A model generated the notes under the pieces. It was not told the DNA's origin and did not search any database. It saw nothing but the letters and a program-made list of their open reading frames with translations. Positions 8,765 through 17,500 of a DNA stretch of 64,000 nucleotides are shown one piece after another; positions within the stretch are counted from its first letter, which is position 1, and every line of letters begins with the position of its first letter. Location: assembly GCF_001375655.1 (NCBI RefSeq), contig NZ_CTEN01000001.1:558001-622000 (forward strand), in the 5' to 3' direction. The position numbers and the translations under genes were made by a program. The stretch comes from Streptococcus varani. GTDB taxonomy: Bacteria; Bacillota; Bacilli; Lactobacillales; Streptococcaceae.

Positions 8765-8793
8765 AAAAAGGACTTGAAATTAGGTCCTTTTTT
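8765..8793. terminator. Bidirectional terminator, Cof gene / uspA
   Basis: AAAAAGGAC...GTCCTTTTTT hairpin with A and T tails between the two convergent genes. Confidence 0.8.
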
Positions 8794-8799
8794 GCTTTT

Positions 8800-9252
8800 C
8801 TAAATAGTTTTCTGTTCTTCACGAACGATGAGAAGGTCGATGGTTGCGTGGCGTAAAATGTATTCTGATGAGGAGCCGATGAGAAGTCGCTCAAAGGCGT
8901 TAAGACCAGTCGCACCGAGCAACATGAGATCAGCTCCACTTTGTTTAGGAATATCATGTGCCAGGAGTGTTTTTGGATTTCCAAATTCGATGAGGACTTG
9001 AACATCTGAAAGACCAGCTGCTAGAGCTTCTTCCTGATAACCCTTGAGTAATTCGGTAGCTTCTCTTTCTAAAGACTCATAAACTGAGGCATCAAAAGCT
9101 GCTACATTGTGCAGTGCTCGAGTATCAATAACATGGGTGATAACTAGGCGTGCATGGTTTCGTTTAGCGACATGAATGGCCTTGTGGAGAGCCAATTCAG
9201 CTCCCATAGAGCCGTCAACAGCGACAAGGATAGTATTATACGATTGAGTCAT
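8800..9252 (-). CDS. Universal stress protein (UspA family)
   Basis: A 150-residue single-domain Usp protein. It has the N-terminal strand ILVAVDGS (residues 8-15) and the ATP-binding signature GATGLNAFERLLIGSSSEYI near 114-133, which follows the G-x2-G-x9-GS/T pattern of ATP-binding Usps such as MJ0577. It ends HATIDLLIVRE as usual. The protein is cytosolic and is thought to bind ATP and aid survival under stress; no specific partner is evident. AAAGGAG lies close upstream of the start. Confidence 0.93.
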   Translation of the reverse strand: MTQSYNTILVAVDGSMGAELALHKAIHVAKRNHARLVITHVIDTRALHNVAAFDASVYESLEREATELLKGYQEEALAAGLSDVQVLIEFGNPKTLLAHDIPKQSGADLMLLGATGLNAFERLLIGSSSEYILRHATIDLLIVREEQKTI

Positions 9253-9639
9253 AGTGTTTCACTCCTTTCAAACAAACAATAGAGAGGCGTAACAATACCT
9301 AACAAATCAATAAGTAAGTTAGAAAAACTTGATTTCACAATCCGTCCAATTATACCTTTCATTCTAATCTAAAAGAAAAGTAAGTTGGCCAGAATGTAGA
9401 GGCAGTTACTGCTATCAAGAAATATACTAAAAGAAACTTTTGAAAAGGTACTCTAGCCGATTTTGATTTTCTCCCTTAGGGAGAAGCAGGTAGTAGAGAA
9501 TACATTTTTTTAAAGTCTCAAAACCTGAATATTACTTCTATATCTATTGTAAGCCTTTTCATGAAAAAAGTAAACTCTTTCTTGTGATTTTTTCTAAATT
9601 ACGCTAAAATAGTTTCATTAAGAAAGACGAGGTAATGCC
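9253..9639. other. Intergenic region between divergent uspA and aminotransferase genes
   Basis: 387 bp without a credible gene. It holds a perfect 7-bp hairpin TTCTCCC-TTA-GGGAGAA at 9470-9486 with no T tract, and the aminotransferase promoter TTGTGA (9582-9587), 17-bp spacer, TAAAAT (9605-9610). The rest is AT-rich with no repeat that I recognise. Confidence 0.6.
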
Positions 9640-10854
9640 ATGAGACAATTTGATAAATCATCAAAACTAGAACATGTGGCTTATGATATTCGTGGTCCGG
9701 TCTTGGATGAAGCGGATCGTATGATTGCAAATGGTGAGAGAATTCTTCGCTTAAATACTGGAAATCCCGCAGCTTTTGGATTTGAAGCCCCCGATGAGGT
9801 CATTCGTGACTTAATTATGAATGCTCGGAACTCTGAAGGCTATGTGGATAGTAAGGGGCTTTTCTCTGCTCGTAAAGCTATTATGCAGTATTGCCAACTT
9901 AAAGGTTTTCCTGAAGTGGATGTTAACGATATTTATATCGGAAATGGAGTTTCTGAGCTCATTCCTATGGCGCTTCAGGCTCTTTTAGAAAATGATGATG
10001 AAGTATTGGTTCCTATGCCGGACTATCCTTTGTGGACAGCTTGTGTCAGTTTGTCGGGTGGTAAAGCTGTGCACTATGTCTGTGATGAATCGGCTAACTG
10101 GTATCCAGATATCGATGATATCAAGTCTAAGATTAGCCCACGTACCAAAGCTTTAGTTGTTATCAATCCAAATAATCCGACAGGGGCTCTTTATCCAAGA
10201 GAGATTCTAGAAGAATTGGTTGAGATTGCTCGGCAAAATGATTTGATTATCATGGCTGACGAAATTTATGACCGTTTGGTTATGGACGGTGGAGAGCATG
10301 TCTCTATTGCAAGTTTGGCTCCAGATATTTTCTGTGTTTCCATGAATGGGCTCTCTAAATCACACCGCATTGCTGGTTTTCGTGTGGGATGGATGGTTCT
10401 TTCTGGTCCTAAATCTCATGTTCAAGGCTATATTGAGGGAATCAATATGCTGTCCAATATGCGCCTTTGTTCCAATGTTTTGGCGCAACAAGTTGTTCAA
10501 ACTTCGCTGGGAGGCATCCAATCTGTAGACAAGTTGCTCTTACCTGGTGGGCGTATCTATGAACAAAGAAACTTTATCCATAAGGCTATTAACGATATTC
10601 CTGGACTCTCAGCAGTCAAGCCCCAGGCAGGTCTTTACATCTTCCCGAAAATCGATCAAGAAATGTATAGGATTGAGGATGATGAGGAATTTTGTCTACG
10701 TTTGCTGAAGCAAGAGAAAGTTATGTTGGTTCCGGGTAAAGGATTCAACTGGGATAAGCCCGACCATTTCCGTATCGTTTATTTGCCAACGGTGGAAGAA
10801 TTGGCAGATGTCCAGGAAAAAATTACTCGCGTTCTGCGTCACTACAAACGATAA
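9640..10854 (+). CDS. Pyridoxal-phosphate aminotransferase, AlaT-like (class I/II)
   Basis: A 404-residue fold-type I aminotransferase. The N-terminal YDIRGPVLDEADRM and LRLNTGNPAAFGFEAPDEV segments are typical of AlaT (glutamate-pyruvate transaminase). NPNNPTGALYP (about 178-188) and ADEIYDRLV bind the cofactor, and SLSK-type MNGLSKSHRIAGFRVGW (about 234-250) carries the Schiff-base lysine. The reaction is probably alanine plus 2-oxoglutarate to pyruvate plus glutamate. It lies directly upstream of codY with a terminator-like hairpin between them, so the two are transcribed separately. Substrate preference is inference from family resemblance. Confidence 0.85.
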   Translation: MRQFDKSSKLEHVAYDIRGPVLDEADRMIANGERILRLNTGNPAAFGFEAPDEVIRDLIMNARNSEGYVDSKGLFSARKAIMQYCQLKGFPEVDVNDIYIGNGVSELIPMALQALLENDDEVLVPMPDYPLWTACVSLSGGKAVHYVCDESANWYPDIDDIKSKISPRTKALVVINPNNPTGALYPREILEELVEIARQNDLIIMADEIYDRLVMDGGEHVSIASLAPDIFCVSMNGLSKSHRIAGFRVGWMVLSGPKSHVQGYIEGINMLSNMRLCSNVLAQQVVQTSLGGIQSVDKLLLPGGRIYEQRNFIHKAINDIPGLSAVKPQAGLYIFPKIDQEMYRIEDDEEFCLRLLKQEKVMLVPGKGFNWDKPDHFRIVYLPTVEELADVQEKITRVLRHYKR

Positions 10855-10875
10855 ACTCTTGCTTAGCAAGGGTTT
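10853..10875 (+). terminator. Terminator after the aminotransferase gene
   Basis: AAACTCTTGC-TTA-GCAAGGGTTT forms a ten-pair stem followed by a short T run at the stop codon of the aminotransferase gene. Confidence 0.6.
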
Positions 10876-10905
10876 TAAAATTGCTTTAATGTTTAGAACA
10901 ATAAA

Positions 10906-10950
10906 AATTTTCTGATAATTATTGAAAATACCCCTTTCTTTTGGTATAAT
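10906..10950 (+). promoter_or_regulatory. codY promoter with CodY box
   Basis: AATTTTCTGATAATT at 10906-10920 matches the CodY consensus AATTTTCWGAAAATT at 14 of 15 positions. It abuts the -35 TTGAAA (10922-10927); after a 17-bp spacer comes TATAAT (10945-10950) with an upstream TGG. The placement fits autoregulation by CodY. Confidence 0.75.
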
Positions 10951-10979
10951 GAAGGCAATTACAGTTAGAAGAGGAAAAT

Positions 10980-11768
10980 ATGACAACTTTATTAGAAAAA
11001 ACAAGGGACATTACTTCTATCTTGAAGCGTTCTGAGGAAACATTGGCGGAAGAATTGCCATATAACGCCATTGCTGAGCATTTGGCGGATATTATCCATT
11101 GTAACGCTTGTATCATCAATAGTGATGGAGAAGTCCTAGGTTATTACCTGAAGGATAAACTCAACAACGATCGGGTTGAGGAATTCTTTACCAATAAACA
11201 ATTTCCAGCAGGCTATATCAAAGCAGCTGCTCAAGTTTATGATACCTTGCCAAATATTCCAGCAGATAGTGATTTGACTGCTATTCCTGTGGAATCACGC
11301 GCAGATTATCCGAATAGTGTCACTACTTTAGCCCCTATACATGTGACAGGGATTCGTTTTGGTTCCCTGATTATTTGGCGTAATGATGGCCAATTTAACG
11401 ATGATGATTTGATTTTGGTTGAGATTGCTTCGACGGTGGTGGGGATCCAACTTCTCAATTTCCAACGGGAAGAAGATGAGAAGAATATTCGCCGTCGCGC
11501 TGCAGTAAATATGGCTGTGAATACTTTATCTTATTCGGAAATGAAGGCTGTATCAGCTATCTTGAATGAGTTAAATGGAGTAGAAGGTCAATTGACGGCA
11601 TCAGTGATTGCAGATCGTATCGGCATTACTCGCTCGGTCATTGTCAATGCACTTCGCAAATTGGAGAGTGCGGGTATTATTGAAAGTCGTTCCTTGGGGA
11701 TGAAAGGTACTTACCTGAAAGTTTTGATACCAGCTATCTTTGATGAGATTAAGAAACGTGACTACTAA
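10980..11768 (+). CDS. codY: GTP/isoleucine-responsive global regulator CodY
   Basis: A 262-residue CodY of standard length. The N-terminal GAF domain (about 1-155) senses branched-chain amino acids. The C-terminal winged helix (about 195-262) contains [20 protein letters not shown] and [12 protein letters not shown], the highly conserved DNA-recognition region. CodY represses amino-acid transport and biosynthesis genes in nutrient-rich cells and is close to essential in pneumococci. The start follows AGAAGAGGAAAAT. The next gene begins one base after its stop, so the two form an operon. A near-consensus CodY box in its promoter suggests autoregulation. Confidence 0.97.
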   Translation: MTTLLEKTRDITSILKRSEETLAEELPYNAIAEHLADIIHCNACIINSDGEVLGYYLKDKLNNDRVEEFFTNKQFPAGYIKAAAQVYDTLPNIPADSDLTAIPVESRADYPNSVTTLAPIHVTGIRFGSLIIWRNDGQFNDDDLILVEIASTVVGIQLLNFQREEDEKNIRRRAAVNMAVNTLSYSEMKAVSAILNELNGVEGQLTASVIADRIGITRSVIVNALRKLESAGIIESRSLGMKGTYLKVLIPAIFDEIKKRDY

Positions 11769-11769
11769 T

Positions 11770-12324
11770 ATGAAAAAAGCACTGATTTCAATCGATTATA
11801 CTCTTGATTTTGTAGCAGATGATGGGAAACTAACAGCTGGGAAGCCAGCTCAAGCTATCTCAGATAAGATTGCTCAAGTAACTCAAGCAGCATATGACAT
11901 GGGCGATTACATCTTTTTTACCATTGACGGTCATGATGAGGGTGATGAATTTCACCCAGAAACCAAGTTGTTTCCCCCTCACAACATCAAGGGAACGAGC
12001 GGTCGTAGCCTTTATGGAAAATTAGCAGATGTTTATGAAAGCATTAAGGATGATGCCCGTGTTTTGTGGATGGATAAGCGCCATTACTCAGCTTTCTCAG
12101 GGACGGATTTGGATATTCGTCTGCGAGAGCGCAAGGTTGATACGGTTCTCCTAACAGGAGTCCTGACAGATATCTGTGTCCTCCATACGGCCATTGATGC
12201 TTATAATCTCGGCTACAATATTGAGATTATTGCGGGAGCAACGGCAAGTTTATCAGTTGAAAATCACAATTTTGCTCTCAATCATTTCAAACACGTTTTG
12301 GGTGCGACAGTAGTTGAAGGATAA
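11770..12324 (+). CDS. Isochorismatase-family hydrolase, probable nicotinamidase
   Basis: A 184-residue cysteine hydrolase of the isochorismatase superfamily. The catalytic triad is visible as Asp in SIDYTLDFVADDG (residues 6-18), Lys in MDKRHYSAFSGTDLD (about 100) and Cys in LLTGVLTDICVLHTAIDAY (about 135). The metal-binding DGHDEGDEFHPE lies between them. This arrangement fits nicotinamidase (PncA), which converts nicotinamide to nicotinate in NAD salvage, although the exact substrate is inferred. The start is at 11770, one base after the codY stop; the ORF extends further only within codY. Confidence 0.85.
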   Translation: MKKALISIDYTLDFVADDGKLTAGKPAQAISDKIAQVTQAAYDMGDYIFFTIDGHDEGDEFHPETKLFPPHNIKGTSGRSLYGKLADVYESIKDDARVLWMDKRHYSAFSGTDLDIRLRERKVDTVLLTGVLTDICVLHTAIDAYNLGYNIEIIAGATASLSVENHNFALNHFKHVLGATVVEG

Positions 12325-12368
12325 AAGAAAAACAGATGATTTCTCAATTGGAAATTGTCTGTTCTTTT
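12324..12368 (+). terminator. codY operon terminator
   Basis: AAAACAGATGATTTC and GAAATTGTCTGTTCTTTT form a long stem directly at the stop codon of the nicotinamidase-like gene. Confidence 0.8.
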
Positions 12369-12544
12369 GTAGTATGGTTTTTGGATCTTGCAAAATTAAT
12401 GGTGAAATTTGTCAAAGATATAAGCATGATTTTTAGAGTTTTCTCCATTCACATACTAGATTTATCCATGGATGATTGTTGTAAGATGTTACGCTCTAGA
12501 AGTGCTGGTTATGGAATTTTCTCATCTTTCAGGTATAGAAATTT

Positions 12545-12569
12545 AAAAGAGGTCTCGTAAGCAGACCTC
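12545..12569 (-). terminator. Terminator of the XpaC-like gene
   Basis: GAGGTCT...AGACCTC stem with TTTTAAAT following on the minus strand, 40 bp after the minus-strand gene ends. The 176 bp between the two terminators hold nothing I recognise. Confidence 0.65.
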
Positions 12570-12607
12570 CTTGTTTTACTATCTCTCTTCATTTTAGAAA
12601 GAATCTG

Positions 12608-13528
12608 CTATTCTTGACCGTAAGATTTCTTTTCCATCATTCGGAGAGAGATTTCAAAATCGCCTAATTCAGCTTCATTCAATTTTTTGAGTGTGTCATC
12701 TAGATCTGTATCGAATTGTTCCATGGCTGCTTTAGCCTTAATGAGTCGGTCTTCTGCCCGATTATAGTTTTTAGGAGCCTCTTTAATTTTCAGATAGCCA
12801 AGGAGAATATCCCGAAAGCGATTCATGTTGATATCATGAATGGCTAGTAACTCAGTTTTATTTTCAGACTCTTTGAGTTTAGACAGAATTTCTAAATGAT
12901 CAGACTGGATATTCTGATAGATTTTTGTAATTTCTGGTGCATACTTCAGAATTTCTTGCAAAACAGTATCAGTCGATCCAGTTATTCTGGAAATATCCAG
13001 TAAATCAAGGCTAGCTTTGATTTTATTCTGCTCGTGCCTGACTCGTTGGCTAATTCCTTTATAAATGGTGGCATCCATAAAACTTTTCAAACTCTCACTC
13101 TCTGTTTGAATGGTTGTTAGTTGAGATAAGATTTGATAAGCCAATATGCCGTATTGGATATATTCTTTTTTGTCCAGCAATTTTTCCAATCGATTGATTT
13201 TCTGATCACAATCATACATATTGTCTTTTAAATCTTGTAATCGACGACTGCTACTTGCTTTAAATAGGGATGGTTTGCGAGTAAATAGGAATAGAAGACC
13301 TAGACAGGTGAGAGAAAAGAGTAGTGCTGGAAGAAAAAAATGTGGGATCAAGAGTCCAAATGCTAAACTAGCAACACTGGACGACAATAGTAGAACATGT
13401 CTTTGTTTCACTTTTTGAGGTAAAAATCCTTGCTCAGTGGAATCAGTTACTTTGGGAGTTTTCATAGATAGAGGGAATCCTTTCAAACCAGAGGGTGATT
13501 CTATTTTACCATAAAGATTCAGTGCCAA
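12608..13528 (-). CDS. XpaC-like membrane protein with long coiled-coil region
   Basis: A 306-residue protein with two adjacent hydrophobic segments near residues 45-85 (LLSSSVASLAFGLLIPHFF and a second stretch) and a mostly helical, charged C-terminal two thirds. This layout resembles the 5-bromo-4-chloroindolyl phosphate hydrolysis (XpaC) family, whose function is not known. I see no catalytic motif. The start is TTG at 13528, chosen for the strong AAGGAG six bases upstream. The gene diverges from the paralogous pair that follows. The family assignment is tentative. Confidence 0.55.
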   Translation of the reverse strand: MALNLYGKIESPSGLKGFPLSMKTPKVTDSTEQGFLPQKVKQRHVLLLSSSVASLAFGLLIPHFFLPALLFSLTCLGLLFLFTRKPSLFKASSSRRLQDLKDNMYDCDQKINRLEKLLDKKEYIQYGILAYQILSQLTTIQTESESLKSFMDATIYKGISQRVRHEQNKIKASLDLLDISRITGSTDTVLQEILKYAPEITKIYQNIQSDHLEILSKLKESENKTELLAIHDINMNRFRDILLGYLKIKEAPKNYNRAEDRLIKAKAAMEQFDTDLDDTLKKLNEAELGDFEISLRMMEKKSYGQE

Positions 13529-13582
13529 ACAAGACTCCTTATTTTAAGAGCATAATAAAGAAAGAAGGATGTAGACGCCTTA

Positions 13583-14407
13583 ATGAAAAATACAGAACAA
13601 TTAAAGAATCTAGCAAAAGAGCTAGAAAGAGATCAGATGGCTCGTGAAGCGACAAATAAGAGAGCGATCTACGTTCGTTTTATTTTTGTTGCTCTTGCTT
13701 TGTTAAGTCTCTTAGTCATCTTTTTAGGAATGCAAGCCTATCGCAATCGAGATTTGACAGACCCTGATCTAAAAGCCTATACCCAGTCACTTCTTGCGAG
13801 TGAATTTGACTTTTCCTTTCGGTGGACTTTAGATGATATTAAGGGATTGACTTTAGACGATTCTGGAAATAAAGGTAGTGAACTGAAGACCATCTTATCT
13901 AACTATGGGAAACCATCAGATGTCCAAGTTTTACCAGAATATAGTAAATCAGATGGTTTTCAGATTGTTTATCTATCCAATAAATATGACTACAGTTTAC
14001 CCTATCAAAAACTTTCTCTTTCTTTTAAGAAGATAAATGGTGTTTTTCGTTTGTTCAGTCGGGAGGCTGAGGGTGAGCTAACAAGGGACTTATTTCTTGC
14101 CAAATGGGATACAGTTTTTAATTGGACAAAAACGGATGTAGAATCCCTTAAACTAAGCAACCCAATTGTGACAGATCCAGAGGGAACAAAGTATCAAGAT
14201 ATTGTAGCTAAACATGGTTTACCTAATAAGGTTGACTATACAATAACCGATCATATGGAAAATATCTTTGTGATTTATTATCAAATTGGGGCAAAAGACT
14301 GGGAGAAGGGAGATCACGTGAGTCTGCTCTTTTCTGGATTTGAAGGAGGAGAGACTTACTTAGTTAGTGGAGGAGCTCTTATCGGAGGAGAAAAAATTGA
14401 AAAATAA
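13583..14407 (+). CDS. Membrane-anchored protein of unknown function with two SmpA/BLIP-like repeats (paralog 1)
   Basis: A 274-residue protein: a charged cytosolic start, one transmembrane segment at about 34-53, and an extracellular part with two similar units. Each unit has a W-T-x-D-[IV]-x-[GS]-L motif followed by G-[ST]-x-[LY] and an [IL]-x-x-[YH]-G-x-P block (FRWTLDDIKGLTLDD... and FNWTKTDVESLKL...). Small domains with a YGKPS-type turn occur in DUF3862/SmpA-like extracytoplasmic proteins, so this may be a peptidoglycan or protein-binding module. I do not recognise a named family. The next gene overlaps its end and is a paralog. Confidence 0.7.
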   Translation: MKNTEQLKNLAKELERDQMAREATNKRAIYVRFIFVALALLSLLVIFLGMQAYRNRDLTDPDLKAYTQSLLASEFDFSFRWTLDDIKGLTLDDSGNKGSELKTILSNYGKPSDVQVLPEYSKSDGFQIVYLSNKYDYSLPYQKLSLSFKKINGVFRLFSREAEGELTRDLFLAKWDTVFNWTKTDVESLKLSNPIVTDPEGTKYQDIVAKHGLPNKVDYTITDHMENIFVIYYQIGAKDWEKGDHVSLLFSGFEGGETYLVSGGALIGGEKIEK

Positions 14408-15239
14408 ATCAGGTGGAGAAGAAAGAGAAAATTTAGAAGAACTGGCCCGTGATTTAGATCGTTTTCTTTTTTTCAAACAAATTCGAGCCTTTTTAAGACC
14501 CTATCGTCAACTTTTATTGATTTTGGTCAGTCTCTTATTTGTACTTCTAGCTTATTTGGGATGGTATTATTACCAGCGACGGGAACTGAGCGGAGAAGAG
14601 TTTACTCATTTCGCTCAGTCTCTTGTTGCTCAGTCTGAAAAAGAATACGGTTATAAATGGACTATTGACAAATTGCAAAAGATCCAAGCGGATGAGACGG
14701 GAACTAGTGGGACAAAGCTTGCTGATATTCTAAAAATATATGGGAAACCTTCGGATGTAGAAGTTGATGAAAAAGAAGAAGTGTTCTATATAACATACCA
14801 GAAATACGCTTTTGATGATCATGCTTTTTCAAGTGTTGAAAGAGAGGAAGGGGATACCTATCAGGATGTTTCATTAGGTTTGAAAAGATTTGATGGATTA
14901 TACCGTGTCGTTTATTTTTCAGGTCGTTTTGTAGCAAAAGATTATCCTTCGAGAAAAGGCGAAAATTCTCAATTGTTAGGAAAGGCAACTGAACTGGCTA
15001 GTCTTAAAGTTGGAGATTCGTCTTCCGGGATAGGTGGTGCATCTGCAGATTTGGTAGTTGGTACATTTGGTCGACCAACCTACTCGTCGATTTATATTGA
15101 TGCAAATGAGCCAGAAACACTTTTTTTAGTCTATGATTTACCAAATTCTGCACTCTCTTATTGGCTTTCTTTCAGAAAGCAGAAGAGTGGTGAATATTTG
15201 CTCTACCATATAATGATACCTCAGGAAAATAGGGATTGA
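14397..15239 (+). CDS. Membrane-anchored protein of unknown function (paralog 2)
   Basis: A 280-residue paralog of the preceding gene: a short charged start, a transmembrane segment at about 37-58 (QLLLILVSLLFVLLAYLGW), then two units carrying YKWTIDKLQKIQADETGTSG / ILKIYGKPSDVEV and a second, weaker copy ending VVGTFGRPTYSSI. The start is TTG at 14397, inside the last codons of paralog 1 and behind GGAGGAG, which implies translational coupling. Together the pair looks like a two-gene operon ended by the hairpin at 15295. Function unknown; an extracellular or wall-facing role is inferred from topology. Confidence 0.7.
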   Translation: MKNKSGGEERENLEELARDLDRFLFFKQIRAFLRPYRQLLLILVSLLFVLLAYLGWYYYQRRELSGEEFTHFAQSLVAQSEKEYGYKWTIDKLQKIQADETGTSGTKLADILKIYGKPSDVEVDEKEEVFYITYQKYAFDDHAFSSVEREEGDTYQDVSLGLKRFDGLYRVVYFSGRFVAKDYPSRKGENSQLLGKATELASLKVGDSSSGIGGASADLVVGTFGRPTYSSIYIDANEPETLFLVYDLPNSALSYWLSFRKQKSGEYLLYHIMIPQENRD

Positions 15240-15294
15240 AATGGATTTTTAAACATTTTGAACCAGTCAGTGTAGCAATAATTAGGGGTGCAAA

Positions 15295-15327
15295 AAATGA
15301 GAATTTCCATTTGGAGATTCTCATTTT
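15295..15327 (+). terminator. Terminator used as group IIC intron target
   Basis: AATGAGAAT...ATTCTCATT with inner TCC/GGA pairing and a TTTTT tail closes the two-gene operon. The intron starts three bases after the T tract, the usual insertion position of group IIC introns. Confidence 0.75.
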
Positions 15328-15733
15328 TAGTACGACGGGCATGTCGTACATCTGAGGTGCAAGTCCTCCGTGGGCACCCGCTACCGGTGAACCCAATAGC
15401 GACTCCCAAGCCTGACTATCGCGAGGTGGCGGGGAGAGGAAGGGATAGCGAAATCGCGGCTCTACGAACAGAAACGTGATATTAAGGCGTATATAGCGGA
15501 TGAGGGGGCTGAAAGCTCTAAAGTCCAAATAGGTAGTCGTAACCTATATGCGTAAATCACGAGAGTAATGGAAGTGGAGCGAAGGGCTTAACAATTAACC
15601 GAAGTAATCCTACTTCACTTGTGTCTGTAAAACTAGCGGTCTGATAGAACTGGATGCGGTCATGTATTGACTAGAGGAAGGTTCACCAATATAAGATGTC
15701 CCTCAGACACCGAAACAAGAAAGGAATACGCAC

Positions 15734-16966
15734 ATGTCACAGTTACTAGATACTATTCTATCTCGCTCCAACATGGTGGAAGCCTACAATCAAGTGAAAG
15801 TCAACAAGGGTTCAGCTGGAATTGATGGCATTACCATTGACCAAATGGATGAATATCTCCGCCAATATTGGCGACCAACCAAAGAGTTGATAAAACAGAG
15901 AAAATACAAACCTCAACCAGTCCTACGCGTTGAAATCCCAAAGCCCAATGGAGGAGTCCGCCAGCTTGGCATCCCAACAGTAATGGACAGAATGATTCAA
16001 CAGGCCATCGTCCAAGTTATCAGCCCTCTGTGTGAACCTCATTTCTCCGAAACGAGCTATGGGTTTAGACCGAAACGGTCATGCGAAAAAGCCATCATCA
16101 AGTTACTAGAATACCTTAATGATGGCTATGAGTGGATTGTGGACATTGACCTTGAGAAATTCTTCGACACAGTTCCCCAAGATAGATTGATGTCTCTTGT
16201 CCATAACATTATCCAAGATGGAGATACAGAGTCTCTGATTCGTAGGTATCTTCATTCGGGTGTAGTTATCAATGGACAGCGCCATAAAACGCTGGTGGGA
16301 ACACCACAAGGTGGGAATCTATCTCCCCTCCTGTCCAATATCACGCTCAATGAGCTGGACAAGGAATTGGAAAATCGAGGGCTTCGTTTCGTCCGGTACG
16401 CAGATGACTGTGTCATCACAGTTGGGAGCGAAGTATCTGCCAAACGTATCATGTATTCAGTTAGCCGATTCATTAAGAAGCGACTGGGATTGAAAGTCAA
16501 TATGACCAAGACTAAGATTACCAGACCGAGTCAACTGAAGTACCTTGGATTCGGATTCTGGAAATCAGCTGAAGGGTGGAAAAGTCGTCCACATCAAGAG
16601 AGTATCCAGAGTTTCAAGAGGAAACTTAGGAAGCTCACAACACGCAAATGGAGCACTGACTTGGGTAGCCGTATTGAGAAACTCAACTGGCTTATTCGCG
16701 GATGGATAAACTACTTCGCATTGACTAACATGAAGTCAGTCATGGGAGAAATTGATAAACGATTGAGGACACGAATTAGAGTTATTATTTGGAAACAATG
16801 GAAGAAGAAGTCAAGGCGACTTTGGGGACTACTTAAACTAGGGACTCCCAAATGGATAGCTGATAAGGTATCTGGCTGGGGTGACCACTATCAATTAGTG
16901 GCACAAAAGTCAATTCAGCTATATCAAAACCAGTCCTCGCTAAACGTGGACTGGTTTCATGCCTAG
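15734..16966 (+). CDS. ltrA: Group II intron reverse transcriptase/maturase, C-terminus frameshifted
   Basis: A 410-residue LtrA-type protein. The RT domain carries the blocks GSAGIDGITIDQM (about 26-38), YGFRPKRSC, IVDIDLEKFFDTVPQ (first catalytic Asp), GTPQGGNLSPLLSN and FVRYADDCVI (YADD near 222-225). The maturase (X) domain follows, ending in GWINYFALTNMKS and WIADKVSGWGDHYQLVAQ. There is no endonuclease domain, as expected for class C. After AQKSI (near residue 397) the frame runs into an unrelated 13-residue tail, because 7 bp present in the duplicated copy (TAAAACG) are missing here. The full family C-terminus is encoded only in the downstream fragment. Activity is doubtful but possible. 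Confidence 0.9.
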   Translation: MSQLLDTILSRSNMVEAYNQVKVNKGSAGIDGITIDQMDEYLRQYWRPTKELIKQRKYKPQPVLRVEIPKPNGGVRQLGIPTVMDRMIQQAIVQVISPLCEPHFSETSYGFRPKRSCEKAIIKLLEYLNDGYEWIVDIDLEKFFDTVPQDRLMSLVHNIIQDGDTESLIRRYLHSGVVINGQRHKTLVGTPQGGNLSPLLSNITLNELDKELENRGLRFVRYADDCVITVGSEVSAKRIMYSVSRFIKKRLGLKVNMTKTKITRPSQLKYLGFGFWKSAEGWKSRPHQESIQSFKRKLRKLTTRKWSTDLGSRIEKLNWLIRGWINYFALTNMKSVMGEIDKRLRTRIRVIIWKQWKKKSRRLWGLLKLGTPKWIADKVSGWGDHYQLVAQKSIQLYQNQSSLNVDWFHA

Positions 16967-17476
16967 ATTATTATCTTGAACGACATGCGTTAAAAGTTAG
17001 TTGAACCGCCGTGTGCCGAACGGCACGCACGGTGGTGTGAGAGGGGCTAGGAAGCTCACAACACGCAAATGGAGCACTGACTTGGGTAGCCGTATTGAGA
17101 AACTCAACTGGCTTATTCGCGGATGGATAAACTACTTCGCATTGACTAACATGAAGTCAGTCATGGGAGAAATTGATAAACGATTGAGGACACGAATTAG
17201 AGTTATTATTTGGAAACAATGGAAGAAGAAGTCAAGGCGACTTTGGGGACTACTTAAACTAGGGACTCCCAAATGGATAGCTGATAAGGTATCTGGCTGG
17301 GGTGACCACTATCAATTAGTGGCACAAAAGTCAATTCTAAAACGAGCTATATCAAAACCAGTCCTCGCTAAACGTGGACTGGTTTCATGCCTAGATTATT
17401 ATCTTGAACGACATGCGTTAAAAGTTAGTTGAACCGCCGTGTGCCGAACGGCACGCACGGTGGTGTGAGAGGGGCT
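16627..17476 (+). repeat. Tandem duplication of the intron 3' part (421 + 428 bp)
   Basis: The segment TAGGAAGCTCACAACACGC (16627) to the domain V/VI boundary GGGGC (17047) is repeated immediately at 17048-17475. The only length difference I see is TAAAACG, present in the second unit and absent from the first. The junction shares the bases TAG, suggesting slippage or illegitimate recombination at short homology. Confidence 0.9.
17048..17432 (+). pseudogene. Truncated duplicate of the maturase 3' end (intact C-terminus)
   Basis: This fragment repeats the last part of the maturase from RKLTTRKWSTDLGSRIEKLN onward. It keeps the normal ending LKRAISKPVLAKRG...YYLERHALKVS, which the main gene has lost through a 7-bp deletion. 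It has no RT domain and no start of its own; a GTG-type reading from domain V sequence at 17001 is fortuitous. Confidence 0.85.
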
Positions 17477-17500
17477 AGAAATTAGTCTCTACTCGATTTG

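Larger units (their letters stand above)
15330..17492 (+). mobile_element. Group IIC intron with internal tandem duplication
   Basis: The 5' end is GTACGACGGGCATGTCGTAC at 15330, followed by about 400 bp of structured RNA, a reverse-transcriptase/maturase gene, and domain V. Domain V reads ACCGCCGTG-TGCC-GAAC-GGCA-CG-CACGGTGGT, a 34-nt hairpin with a 2-nt CG bulge and a CGC triad as in class C introns. Domain V occurs twice (from about 17005 and 17433) because the 3' part of the intron is duplicated. Only the second copy is followed by a complete domain VI (GGCTAG-AAA-TTAGTC) and a 3' end in AC at about 17492. Exact boundaries are inferred. Confidence 0.85.

Noticed and set aside
12336..12560. 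74-codon frame after the nicotinamidase-like gene
   Set aside because: It starts within a terminator hairpin, has no ribosome binding site and no similarity I recognise.
17001..17432. 143-codon frame read as an independent small gene
   Set aside because: Its first codons are domain V RNA and the rest is the duplicated maturase end, so it is a fragment and not a gene of its own.
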